Assembly: GCA_945869715.1 (NCBI GenBank)
Contig: CAMBPP010000040.1
Span: 1 to 10,695 of the forward strand
Direction of reading: 5' to 3'
From: Bifidobacterium breve
GTDB taxonomy: Bacteria; Actinomycetota; Acidimicrobiia; Acidimicrobiales; Ilumatobacteraceae
DNA length: 10,695 nt
Shown: piece by piece, positions 1 through 6,552 of the stretch
Layout of the letters: the number at the start of each line of letters is the position of its first letter
Position numbering within the stretch: the stretch's first letter is position 1
Notes under the pieces: model-generated
What the model was told of the DNA's origin: nothing
Database searches by the model: none
What the model saw: only the letters and a program-made list of their open reading frames with translations
Position numbers and translations under genes: made by a program

Positions 1-2
1 AA

Positions 3-122
3 CTCGAAGTATGTCTGTCCTTCGAAACATGGAATCAATTCACCAGCCAACATGGCCTGTCGCGCGCGGTCACACGTGGGCACTTGCAGAATTTGGTAAT
101 GACCTTGCTGGCAAGTTCTTAA
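3..122 (+). CDS. C-terminal end of a probable TetR-family transcriptional regulator (partial)
   Basis: The frame is open from the window edge to a TAA at 120-122 and encodes the last 39 residues of a protein. The stretch SFETWNQFTSQHGLSRA, followed by a hydrophobic helix ending LVMTLLAS, has the look of the ligand-binding domain end of TetR regulators: a phenylalanine/tryptophan-rich helix, a short loop with GLS, then a final amphipathic helix before the stop. The DNA-binding N-terminus lies outside the window, so the family call rests on this tail alone and the target genes are unknown. The stop is immediately followed by the folD stop on the opposite strand (CTA at 123-125), so the two genes are convergent with no spacer. 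Another frame is also open across this region, from base 2 to about 160, but its product resembles nothing I know. Confidence 0.55.
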   Translation, partial: LEVCLSFETWNQFTSQHGLSRAVTRGHLQNLVMTLLASS

Positions 123-1019
123 CTACGAAATTTTCACACCCTGTAGCGCAGCTGCTGTAAGAGTATTTTCCAACAAGCATGCAATTGTCATGGGTCCAGT
201 TCCACCTGGCATTGGGGTAATTGCACCTGCAATGTTTTGCACTGCATCAAAATCAATATCGCCAACAATGCCTTTTTCGGTTCGTGAAATTCCTACGTCA
301 ATAAGAGTTGCGCCTGGTTTGCAATGATCTTTGCCAACCATTCCTGCTTGACCACTTGCCCCAATAACAATATCGGCCGAGCGACACAGCTCGGCCAAAT
401 TGCTCGTGCGACTATGAGCAATAGTTGCCGTTGCATCTACACCTTTTCGCGACAACAAAATAGCTAGCGGTGTTCCGACCAAAGTACTGCGACCAACAAT
501 GACCGCATGCTTGCCTGCTGTTGCAATGCCGTAGTGCTCGAGCAAGCGCAACACACCCAGTGGAGTACATGGCACAAGACCCGGTTCACCACGTACCAAA
601 CGCCCGAGCGACTCTGCGGTGAGACCATCAACATCTTTGTCGGCTGGTAAGAGTGCCAACACCGCATCGTTATTGAGATGACTCGGCAATGGTTGTTGCA
701 CCAAGATGCCATGCACCGTTGGGTCGGCCGCCAGCGACGCCACCAATGCTTCGGCTTCGCCTTGGGTGCAATTGGCGGGCAAGGTTTCATTGCGGCTCAC
801 TAGGCCTGCTTTGGCGGCAAACTTGTGCTTGTTGCGAACATAGGTCTGACTTGGGCCATCTTCGCCAATAAGAACGGTTGCTAGGCAGACATGCGGGTTC
901 CCTGCGGCAGCCATACGCGCGCCAATTTGCTCCACAATGAGGTCGCGCAAGGCGTTCCCGTCCATCAGGAGCGGTTTTTGGCTTTCCGGCTGGGGGGAGG
1001 TGCCAGGAACTGTTGTCAT
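123..1019 (-). CDS. folD: FolD: bifunctional methylenetetrahydrofolate dehydrogenase / methenyltetrahydrofolate cyclohydrolase
   Basis: A cytosolic enzyme of one-carbon metabolism that interconverts 5,10-methylene-THF and 10-formyl-THF using NADP. The catalytic block S57-x-x-Y60-V-x-x-K64 matches the E. coli Tyr50/Lys54 region. VQQPLP (107-112, with Q108) and KDVDGL (128-133, with D131) match E. coli Gln98 and Asp121. A GRSTLVGTP dinucleotide-binding motif lies near residue 176, and the C-terminal signature PGGTGPMT is intact. At 298 aa it is slightly longer than the usual 280-290. The family normally begins just before the equivalent of D20-G21, so Met19 (codon 963-965) is a credible alternative start giving 280 aa. 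Neither start has a clear Shine-Dalgarno sequence. The gene is divergent from ino1 and convergent with the regulator fragment. Confidence 0.96.
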   Translation of the reverse strand: MTTVPGTSPQPESQKPLLMDGNALRDLIVEQIGARMAAAGNPHVCLATVLIGEDGPSQTYVRNKHKFAAKAGLVSRNETLPANCTQGEAEALVASLAADPTVHGILVQQPLPSHLNNDAVLALLPADKDVDGLTAESLGRLVRGEPGLVPCTPLGVLRLLEHYGIATAGKHAVIVGRSTLVGTPLAILLSRKGVDATATIAHSRTSNLAELCRSADIVIGASGQAGMVGKDHCKPGATLIDVGISRTEKGIVGDIDFDAVQNIAGAITPMPGGTGPMTIACLLENTLTAAALQGVKIS

Positions 1020-1104
1020 ATGAAGATGGTAGGCGACCCTCGGAGGCTCTAGCCTTATCAGTCGCGGCTCTCGCCTTGCCTATGAGCCCAAGGAGTACCC
1101 ATTC
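1020..1104. promoter_or_regulatory. Divergent folD/ino1 promoter region with a repeated 12-mer
   Basis: This 85-base gap must hold promoters for both divergent genes. It contains two near-identical 12-mers, GGCTCTAGCCTT (1045-1056) and GGCTCTCGCCTT (1066-1077), differing at one base and repeating every 21 bases, about two helical turns. The first copy overlaps a palindrome, AGGCT-CT-AGCCT (1044-1055). This is the usual geometry of a dimeric-regulator operator, but no binding protein can be named. A good ribosome-binding site for ino1, AAGGAG (1090-1095), sits 9 bases before its ATG. I see no convincing -10/-35 pair. Confidence 0.4.
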
Positions 1105-2439
1105 ATGTCTAGCCCCACCCCTTCCCCCAAGAGCGTTGCTCCAGCCGAGGGCAAACTCGGCGTTCTGACCGTTGGTCTTGGAGCAGTTGCCTCCACCCTT
1201 ATTGCCGGTGTTGAGCTCGCCAAGCGCGGACAAGGAACCCCTATTGGTTCCATGACCCAAATGGGCACCATCCGCTTAGGCAAGCGCACCGAGGGCCGCA
1301 CGCCATTGGTGAAAGACTTTGTTCCACTTGCTCGACTCGAAGACATTGTGTGGGGCGCATGGGACGTCTTCCCCGACGATGCATATGTTGCTGCATCACG
1401 CGCTGGAGTTTTAGAGCAGGGCAAGCATATTGAAGCGATCTCTGAAGCACTGCGCGACATTCGCCCAATGAAGGCTGCCTTTGAGCGCCGCTTTGCACGC
1501 AACCTCGATGGCACACACACCATGGAGACCATCGATAAGCGTTCCATGTTGAACGCCATTCGTGCCGACATCAACCGATTCCGTGACGAGAAAAAAGTAG
1601 ATCGTGTAGTCATGATCTGGTGCGCAAGCACCGAAATTTATATTGAGCCAGGGCCACAACACGCAACCATCGAAGCATTCGAAAAAGCAATTGATGCCAA
1701 CAATGAAATGATTGCGCCATCCATGCTGTACGCATACGCAGCATTGCTCGAAGGTGTTCCTTTCGCTAACGGTTCACCAAACCTTGCTGTCGACATGCCG
1801 TGCTTACGTCAATTCGCAACCGACAAGAACATTCCTATCTCAGGCAAAGACTTCAAGACTGGCCAAACACTCATGAAGACCGTGCTTGCGCCAATGTTGA
1901 AGGCTCGTCAGTTGGGTCTTGCTGGTTGGTACAGCACCAACATTTTGGGTAACCGCGATGGCGAAGTTCTCGATGCTCCAGAAAACTTTAAAACTAAAGA
2001 AGAGTCGAAACTCGGTGTGCTTGAAGACATTCTTGACCCGGCCAACAACCCCGAGTTGTACGGCAACGTGTTCCATAAGGTGAGCATCAACTACTACCCA
2101 CCACGCGGCGACAACAAAGAAGGCTGGGACAACATCGACATTTTCGGCTGGATGGGCTACCCCATGCAGATCAAAGTCGACTTCTTGTGCCGCGACTCCA
2201 TTCTTGCTGCGCCTCTTGCACTCGACCTCATTTTGTACTCCGACCTCGCACAACGTGCAGGCCTTGGTGGTATTCAAGAGTGGTTGTCGTTCTACTACAA
2301 GAGCCCACAAACTGCGCCAGGTCTACACGCAGAACACGACTTGTTTGTACAGCTTGAGAAGTTGCACAACACCTTGCGTTGGATCATGAACGAAGATCAA
2401 ATTACGCACCTCGGTCGCGAGTATTACGACCAACCCTAA
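1105..2439 (+). CDS. ino1: Inositol-3-phosphate synthase (Ino1/MIPS)
   Basis: Converts glucose 6-phosphate to 1D-myo-inositol 3-phosphate with bound NAD. This is the first step to inositol, which actinobacteria use for phosphatidylinositol lipids and, in many lineages, mycothiol. The N-terminal Rossmann motif GLGAVAST is at residues 24-31. The central catalytic signature SGKDFKTGQT is at 246-255, followed by the conserved YSTNILGNRDG (276-286). A further conserved block, YYPPRGDNKEGWDN, lies in the last third. The length of 444 aa fits the longer bacterial form that retains the Inos-1-P_synth domain. The ATG has AAGGAG nine bases upstream, which fixes the start. The gene is transcribed away from folD and towards the MFS transporter gene, with a hairpin just after its stop. 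No mycothiol or phosphatidylinositol genes are visible, so its downstream use is inferred. Confidence 0.95.
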   Translation: MSSPTPSPKSVAPAEGKLGVLTVGLGAVASTLIAGVELAKRGQGTPIGSMTQMGTIRLGKRTEGRTPLVKDFVPLARLEDIVWGAWDVFPDDAYVAASRAGVLEQGKHIEAISEALRDIRPMKAAFERRFARNLDGTHTMETIDKRSMLNAIRADINRFRDEKKVDRVVMIWCASTEIYIEPGPQHATIEAFEKAIDANNEMIAPSMLYAYAALLEGVPFANGSPNLAVDMPCLRQFATDKNIPISGKDFKTGQTLMKTVLAPMLKARQLGLAGWYSTNILGNRDGEVLDAPENFKTKEESKLGVLEDILDPANNPELYGNVFHKVSINYYPPRGDNKEGWDNIDIFGWMGYPMQIKVDFLCRDSILAAPLALDLILYSDLAQRAGLGGIQEWLSFYYKSPQTAPGLHAEHDLFVQLEKLHNTLRWIMNEDQITHLGREYYDQP

Positions 2440-2446
2440 TTGAGTG

Positions 2447-2493
2447 TTCTCGGCGCGGTATGTTCCGCGTTACGCGACGTTTTGCGCCGAGAA
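2447..2493. terminator. Terminator-like inverted repeat between convergent ino1 and MFS genes
   Basis: TTCTCGGCGC (2447-2456) is exactly complementary to GCGCCGAGAA (2484-2493), a perfect 10-bp stem. The 27-base loop itself contains a short CGCG-TTA-CGCG fold. On the plus strand the stem is followed within about ten bases by a T-run near 2500-2505, as expected for an ino1 terminator. The right arm lies inside the last codons of the MFS gene, whose stop TAA is at 2470-2472, so one structure may serve both convergent transcripts. The long loop makes it less than ideal. Confidence 0.5.
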
Positions 2494-3801
2494 ACCTGAT
2501 TTTTCTTCAGGTGTTTCAACGCTGTCATCATTCACAGCAAAATCTATTTTTTCGCTTCGAGGCATGAGCGCAAAGATCGTGGTGCCCCCTGCAAATGTGC
2601 ACGCCGCAACAGAGAGAACTGTATGCGAAGTCACCATGGTTGAAGCAGCGAGTCCCGATACCAAGCCAATGAGAAAACTCATATTGTAGGCAAGGTCATA
2701 AGCAGCAAATATTCGCCCACATGAGCCTTTTAATGCATTGGCCTGGATGGTTGCATCGGAGCAGACACGCAGGTTTTGAAAACTAAACGCCATGACTACC
2801 ACTGCTGCGCAACAGACATAAAAGTTGGTCACCGTAATTGCAGTTAACGCAGCGACACTAGAAAAAGCGAACGCAAATAACGTCACGGTTCTGCGTGGCA
2901 TTTTTTCGTTAATTCTTTCAGCGGTAATTGTTCCTACAAATGCTCCAATTCCTGCGGAGCCCAAAGTGACTGCGTAACCAGAGGCCCCAATGTTGACCCG
3001 GTTGTCTAGCAATAGAGCAATTGCGGAATAGCTCACTCCCAGGAGATAACGATGAGCGCTGGTAGACGCAATGGCAAAACGGGTCTTTGCCATACGTAGT
3101 TGCTGAAATGCTGCCTTCCAAGTCACTTTGTCGACTTCGCTACCACCACCAAGCCATGTGCGAACTGAATCGAACACATATGCGGCCACGAAATGCAAAA
3201 TGGCTCCGGCAAAAAATGCGGCAAAGCCAACATAGCGATACAGCAAAGCTCCGCTGACAGCGCCAATACTTCCTGCAATCATGCTCCCCATCAGTATCAC
3301 CGAGTCTGCGGCAACTAACTCATGTTGGCGCACAAGGTGACGCACTGAAGCCGCCCGAGCTGTATACAGAATTCGAGTCACACACATTGATAAGCCGAAT
3401 AAAATGTAGAGCATCACTGATGACTGCATGTACGCAGCAAAAAATGCGGCGAGCATGAGAAACGAGCGAACTCCTTGCCCTGTTACCAAAATTTGGCGTC
3501 GCTCAAATTTGTCTGCCACGAAACCTGCCAGTGGGCCAGCAAGTACCAGCGGAAACGCTGACGCAACAACGGCTTGAATTAACAACCGCGGTGTAGGACC
3601 ATCTTCAGACGCGAACAGTAGCACTTGTGCAAACACTAATGAAGCGAGAGCGTCGGCAATTTGTGAAGTCACCTGCCCGGTAACTGCGAGACGGAAGTCG
3701 GGGTACTTAAAAAGTGTTCGACGCGAAATATGCAACTGAGCACGGCGACGAAAAAGTCTGATTCGTCTGTGGGGGGAAGTACTGATTGTGCTCACACACA
3801 T
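2470..3801 (-). CDS. Major facilitator superfamily transporter, MFS_3/EntS-like
   Basis: A 443-residue, strongly hydrophobic integral membrane protein, probably with 12 transmembrane helices, driven by a proton or other ion gradient. The start of the fold (FKYPDFRLAVTGQVTSQIADAL, about residues 31-52) resembles MFS exporters of the EntS/macrolide-efflux group. It is followed by the MFS motif A in the loop between helices 2 and 3 (GPLAGFVADKFERR, about 89-102). A basic, probably cytoplasmic N-terminal extension of about 30 residues (HRRIRLFRRRAQ) precedes helix 1. No good ribosome-binding site precedes the ATG at 3799-3801, and a GTG two codons later is possible, so the exact start is uncertain. 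Efflux of a small molecule is the family norm, but the substrate cannot be read from sequence. The gene converges on ino1 and diverges from the DUF3054 gene. Confidence 0.85.
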   Translation of the reverse strand: MCVSTISTSPHRRIRLFRRRAQLHISRRTLFKYPDFRLAVTGQVTSQIADALASLVFAQVLLFASEDGPTPRLLIQAVVASAFPLVLAGPLAGFVADKFERRQILVTGQGVRSFLMLAAFFAAYMQSSVMLYILFGLSMCVTRILYTARAASVRHLVRQHELVAADSVILMGSMIAGSIGAVSGALLYRYVGFAAFFAGAILHFVAAYVFDSVRTWLGGGSEVDKVTWKAAFQQLRMAKTRFAIASTSAHRYLLGVSYSAIALLLDNRVNIGASGYAVTLGSAGIGAFVGTITAERINEKMPRRTVTLFAFAFSSVAALTAITVTNFYVCCAAVVVMAFSFQNLRVCSDATIQANALKGSCGRIFAAYDLAYNMSFLIGLVSGLAASTMVTSHTVLSVAACTFAGGTTIFALMPRSEKIDFAVNDDSVETPEEKSGFSAQNVA

Positions 3802-3902
3802 AGCGTTACTGATGAGATACTGAACAATGAGCGATTCCGGGAAATCTTTGGTGCACAGAATATGACGAGCAGGTGAACGATGTTTGCCGCTACCGTGTGC
3901 TC
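3802..3902. promoter_or_regulatory. Divergent region between the MFS and DUF3054 genes
   Basis: At least 71 bases separate the two divergent starts, or 101 if the DUF3054 gene starts at the ATG at 3903. Both promoters must lie here. I see an AT-containing GAGATACT stretch near 3813-3820 that could be part of a plus-strand -10 element, but no paired -35. A 12-codon open frame at 3827-3865 has no ribosome-binding site and is not called. Confidence 0.25.
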
Positions 3903-4298
3903 ATGTCGTCTACGCCAGCAACCCCAGCTTTACGGAAATCTATTTATGCATTCGTTGCCGACGCGGCTTTCGTTTTCCTCTTCATATTTATAGGTACCCG
4001 TAACCACGACACCGATACCGACACCGCCGGGGTCTTTTCTACTGCCGCACCTTTTCTCATTGCCCTAATAGTCGGTTGGGGTGCGTTGAGGGCATGGAAA
4101 GCACCACACAAAGTTGCAAATGGTGTTGGGCTATGGCTCATCACCATTGTTATCGGAATGCTGTTACGCCATTTCGCCTTCGATAAAGGCACTGCAGGCG
4201 CATTCGTTGTGGTAGCCACCATTTTCAACGCTTTCACTTTAGTGGGTTGGCGCTTCATTGCCGAGCAGCTAAGTGAACGCAAAGCATCACCAGGTTGA
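3873..4298 (+). CDS. DUF3054 domain membrane protein
   Basis: A small integral membrane protein with four predicted membrane segments. They are, approximately, IYAFVADAAFVFLFIFIG, APFLIALIVGWGALRAW, GVGLWLITIVIGMLLRHFAF and the segment from GAFVVVATIF to GWRFIAEQL. The conserved features (aspartate in helix 1, IG-R-HD-T after it, GWGALRAW, and the histidine/arginine in LLRHFAFDKGT) fit DUF3054, a family of unknown function common in actinobacteria and haloarchaea. The longest frame begins at a GTG (3873). The in-frame ATG at 3903 (MSSTPATPALRKS) gives 131 aa and places the first basic residues next to helix 1, so it is the more natural start. Neither start has a clear Shine-Dalgarno sequence. 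The gene ends 75 bases before the phosphonate-type importer. Co-transcription is possible but nothing shows a functional link. Confidence 0.8.
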   Translation: MNDVCRYRVLMSSTPATPALRKSIYAFVADAAFVFLFIFIGTRNHDTDTDTAGVFSTAAPFLIALIVGWGALRAWKAPHKVANGVGLWLITIVIGMLLRHFAFDKGTAGAFVVVATIFNAFTLVGWRFIAEQLSERKASPG

Positions 4299-4373
4299 CC
4301 TCAATTTAATTGTGGCTTGTCACCACAAATCTTCAGATAAAGGTTCTCTTTTGTTCATCTAAGCAAAGGTGAG
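4299..4373 (+). promoter_or_regulatory. Upstream region of the phosphonate-type operon: weak hairpin and Pho-box-like direct repeat
   Basis: Two elements are visible. An inverted repeat, TTGTGG (4310-4315) with CCACAA (4323-4328) and a 7-base loop, could be a weak terminator for the DUF3054 gene or an operator. A direct repeat with 10-base spacing, GTTCTCTTTT (4343-4352) then GTTCATCTAA (4353-4362), resembles actinobacterial PhoP boxes built from GTTCACC units repeated every 11 bases. The second unit matches 6 of 7 positions and the first is poorer. Phosphate-starvation control would suit the downstream genes, but this site is a suggestion only. A purine-rich AAAGGTGAG (4365-4373) abuts the TTG start, closer than normal for a ribosome-binding site. 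Confidence 0.3.
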
Positions 4374-5609
4374 TTGTCACACGAGTTTCCTAACTTCGCC
4401 TACGTGACAAAACACCACCACATCCCAAAACTCCGCCTCCTAGCAGCGGCAACGGTTCTCGTAGCCGGTTCACTGCTCAGCGCATGCGGTAGCGATAGTT
4501 CCACATCCGACTCCGAGACAACAGTTGACACAGCAACTATTGAGAGCACGCTCGACACACTTGTTGAAGATTCAACAGAGGTTGCGGCCGATTGCCCAGC
4601 CGAAGACATCGTCACTGCAGCTAATGCAGAGGCAAAAGTAAACCTCATTGCACTTCCCGACAACTGGGCTAACTACAAAGGTATTTTGCAAGCATTTCGT
4701 GACAAGTACCCTGAAATTGAAAATCCTGTAGCGAACCCAGATGGTTCTTCAGCAGATGAACTCACCGCTGTGAAAACACTTGCTGGCCAAGAAGATATGC
4801 CAGACAACCTCGATGTGAGCCCAGCAATTGCTCAGCAAGTAGCAGAGGAAAATCTTTGGGAGCCTTACAAGCCATGCTTGTGGGATGAAATTCCAGAGAC
4901 CCTCAAAGATCCAGATGGCAATTGGGTTGCTGCCTATTACGGCATTATGGCAATTGGTTCAAACTCCAAGATTGTGACCGAAGCTCCAACCTCGTTTGCA
5001 GACCTAAAGGATCCAAAATTCAAGGGCCAAGTGTCACTCAATGGTGACCCACGTGAAGCTGGTGCAGCGTTTGCAGCTGTAATGGCAGCATCGTTGGCCA
5101 ATGGCGGCTCATTCGATGACATTCTTCCCGGCATTGAGTATTTTGCCGAGTTGAAGAAGTCTGGCAACCTCACCGGCACCGACGTTACGGAAGCAACAGT
5201 CTTGTCTGGCGAAACGCCAATCTGGATTGACTGGACCTACAACTACCCAGGTCTCGCTCCGAAACTTGTGGAGAACGGAATTGAAGCATCTATCAATGTT
5301 CCTACAGACGGTGTTTATGGCGGTTACTACGCACAAGGCGTAGTGAAGGCCAGCCCTCACCAGAACGCAGCGAAGTTGTGGATCGACCACATCATTTCCG
5401 ATGAGGGTGCACTTGGTTACATTCAAGGCGGCGCTGTTCCAGCTCGCTACGACGCACTTGTCAAGGCTGGAAAAGTTACTGAAGAAATGAAGAAGAATCT
5501 TCCTGCTCCAGAACTCATCGCATCCATTACATTCCCAACTCAAGATCAAATTGCCAAGGCAAAAGAAACCTTGACAGCTGAATGGGGCAAGCTTGTCGCC
5601 AATGGCTGA
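4374..5609 (+). CDS. ABC transporter substrate-binding lipoprotein, probably for a phosphonate
   Basis: The extracytoplasmic receptor of the importer encoded downstream. A signal peptide with a basic start (KHHHIPKLR, 13-21) and hydrophobic core ends in a lipobox L35-S36-A37-C38, so the mature protein should be lipid-anchored at Cys38. Next comes a Ser/Thr/Asp/Glu-rich spacer (about 40-72), then a two-lobed binding domain of the iron/polyamine/aminoethylphosphonate-type cluster, from VNLIALPDNWANYKGIL near residue 89 to the C-terminus. Mature cysteines C74 and C168 could form a disulfide. The longest frame uses TTG at 4374 with AAAGGTGAG almost touching it. GTG at 4404 gives a shorter, more typical signal peptide but has no ribosome-binding site, so the start is unsettled. 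Specificity is inferred from the PhnY/PhnZ-like genes downstream. The protein is not obviously PhnD, the binding protein of the C-P lyase importer. Confidence 0.85.
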   Translation: MSHEFPNFAYVTKHHHIPKLRLLAAATVLVAGSLLSACGSDSSTSDSETTVDTATIESTLDTLVEDSTEVAADCPAEDIVTAANAEAKVNLIALPDNWANYKGILQAFRDKYPEIENPVANPDGSSADELTAVKTLAGQEDMPDNLDVSPAIAQQVAEENLWEPYKPCLWDEIPETLKDPDGNWVAAYYGIMAIGSNSKIVTEAPTSFADLKDPKFKGQVSLNGDPREAGAAFAAVMAASLANGGSFDDILPGIEYFAELKKSGNLTGTDVTEATVLSGETPIWIDWTYNYPGLAPKLVENGIEASINVPTDGVYGGYYAQGVVKASPHQNAAKLWIDHIISDEGALGYIQGGAVPARYDALVKAGKVTEEMKKNLPAPELIASITFPTQDQIAKAKETLTAEWGKLVANG

Positions 5610-5625
5610 TAAGTAATTTCATCTA

Positions 5626-6552
5626 ATGGCCCGAACAGGAATTTTGAGTTTGGGTCAATCAGATCCGAAGGGGGGTTCGCACACGCGAACCCCCCTTCAA
5701 CGTTTTCAACTACCAGTGAAATTCAAACCAATCGGGCTCGTTCCCTTTTTCGGGTTCGTCGGACTCTTTCTGGTGTGGCCTGCAATTTCATTATTTCGAC
5801 TTGCAATTCAACCTACAAAAAATTCTGACATCAGTGCGATGCGTGAAGCAATCACTGGTGACTACCTTGATTCGTTCATTTACACCATCAAATTAAGTCT
5901 GTTAACCGCACTTCTTGGCGTTCTCTTGGGATCACTTCTTGCTGCATCAGTGCTTCGCATTGAACGCCCAAAATGGTTTCGTAATTTCATGACAAGCTTT
6001 GCTGGAGTTGCGGCCAACCTTGGCGGCATTCCGCTTGCATTTGCCTTTATTGCTGCTCTGGGCACACAGGGCCTCATCACCAAAATGATTGACTACTTTG
6101 GTGTCAATCTGTCTGATGCAGGGTTTCGCATATCAAACTTTGCCGGAATCACCATTGTGTACTTATATTTTCAAATTCCTCTGATGTTTCTCATTATGGT
6201 TCCGGCATTCAACGGTTTACGAGCTTCTTGGAGTGAATCTGCCGCAAGCCTTGGTGCGGCTCCTTGGCAATATTGGCGCTATGTAGGGCTCCCCTTGCTC
6301 ACCCCTGCTTTGCTTGGAGGCTTTCTCTTGCTCTTCTCCAATGCATTTAGTGCCTACGCGACGGCATATGCGCTTTCTTCTGGTGGAGCTCGCCTGGTAC
6401 CGGTACAAATTCGCTTTTTCCTTCAAGGCAACACCATTACTGGAAAAGATAATTTGGGCTATGCGCTTGCCGCGTGGATGATCATCATCATGCTCATCAC
6501 AATGACAGGCTACTTGTTTGTTCGACGCCGCGCAGAAAAGTGGCAGCAATGA
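5626..6552 (+). CDS. ABC transporter permease, first subunit
   Basis: An inner-membrane channel subunit of the binding-protein-dependent importer, with about six transmembrane helices beginning at IGLVPFFGFVGLFLVWPAI. The cytoplasmic EAA loop that docks on the ATPase is present as ESAASLGAAPWQYWRYVGLP (from E204, counting from the first ATG). The longest frame starts at ATG 5626, but its first 30 residues are polar, unlike a permease, and are encoded across a perfect 14-bp hairpin. GTG at 5716 (VKFKPIGLVPFF) gives a 278-residue protein of normal shape and leaves the hairpin intergenic, so I favour it, although neither start has a convincing ribosome-binding site. The stop overlaps the next permease by ATGA, indicating translational coupling. 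Together with its partner it resembles the PhnU/PhnV pair of aminoethylphosphonate importers. Confidence 0.85.
   Translation: MARTGILSLGQSDPKGGSHTRTPLQRFQLPVKFKPIGLVPFFGFVGLFLVWPAISLFRLAIQPTKNSDISAMREAITGDYLDSFIYTIKLSLLTALLGVLLGSLLAASVLRIERPKWFRNFMTSFAGVAANLGGIPLAFAFIAALGTQGLITKMIDYFGVNLSDAGFRISNFAGITIVYLYFQIPLMFLIMVPAFNGLRASWSESAASLGAAPWQYWRYVGLPLLTPALLGGFLLLFSNAFSAYATAYALSSGGARLVPVQIRFFLQGNTITGKDNLGYALAAWMIIIMLITMTGYLFVRRRAEKWQQ
5667..5698 (+). terminator. Perfect 14-bp hairpin between the binding-protein gene and the permease genes
   Basis: GAAGGGGGGTTCGC (5667-5680) pairs completely with GCGAACCCCCCTTC (5685-5698) around the loop ACAC. It lies 57 bases after the binding-protein stop and is followed by a short T-run (CGTTTT, 5701-5706). 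This is too weak for a textbook terminator, but the stem is very GC-rich and stable. Such hairpins often follow binding-protein genes, stabilising the upstream message and lowering permease expression by partial termination. If the first permease really began at 5626, the hairpin would be inside its coding sequence. Confidence 0.75.

Noticed and set aside
104..115. Small inverted repeat CTTGC-TG-GCAAG before TTCTT, as a terminator between the regulator fragment and folD
   Set aside because: With a realistic loop only four base pairs remain, and no U-tract of useful length follows.
464..1260. Open frames of 108 and 157 codons on the minus strand overlapping folD and ino1
   Set aside because: They run out of frame across well-conserved genes, have Trp/Arg-rich products of no family and no ribosome-binding sites.
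1840..2310. 156-codon minus-strand frame inside ino1
   Set aside because: It lies antisense to the conserved catalytic region of ino1. Its composition (Val/Phe/His-rich) is what reversed codons give.
5109..5549. 146-codon minus-strand frame inside the binding-protein gene
   Set aside because: It is the antisense shadow of a clear coding sequence, with no recognisable domain or start signal.
4354..5626. Nine-base word TTCATCTAA at 4354-4362 and again at 5618-5626, as a shared operator before the receptor and permease genes
   Set aside because: A single repeated 9-mer in 10 kb is near chance level, and neither copy shows symmetry or a paired element.
6474..6548. N-terminal extension of the second permease
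   Set aside because: The 25 residues (His/Asp/Arg-rich) are read out of frame through the first permease, and the coupled ATGA start at 6549 gives a normal permease N-terminus.
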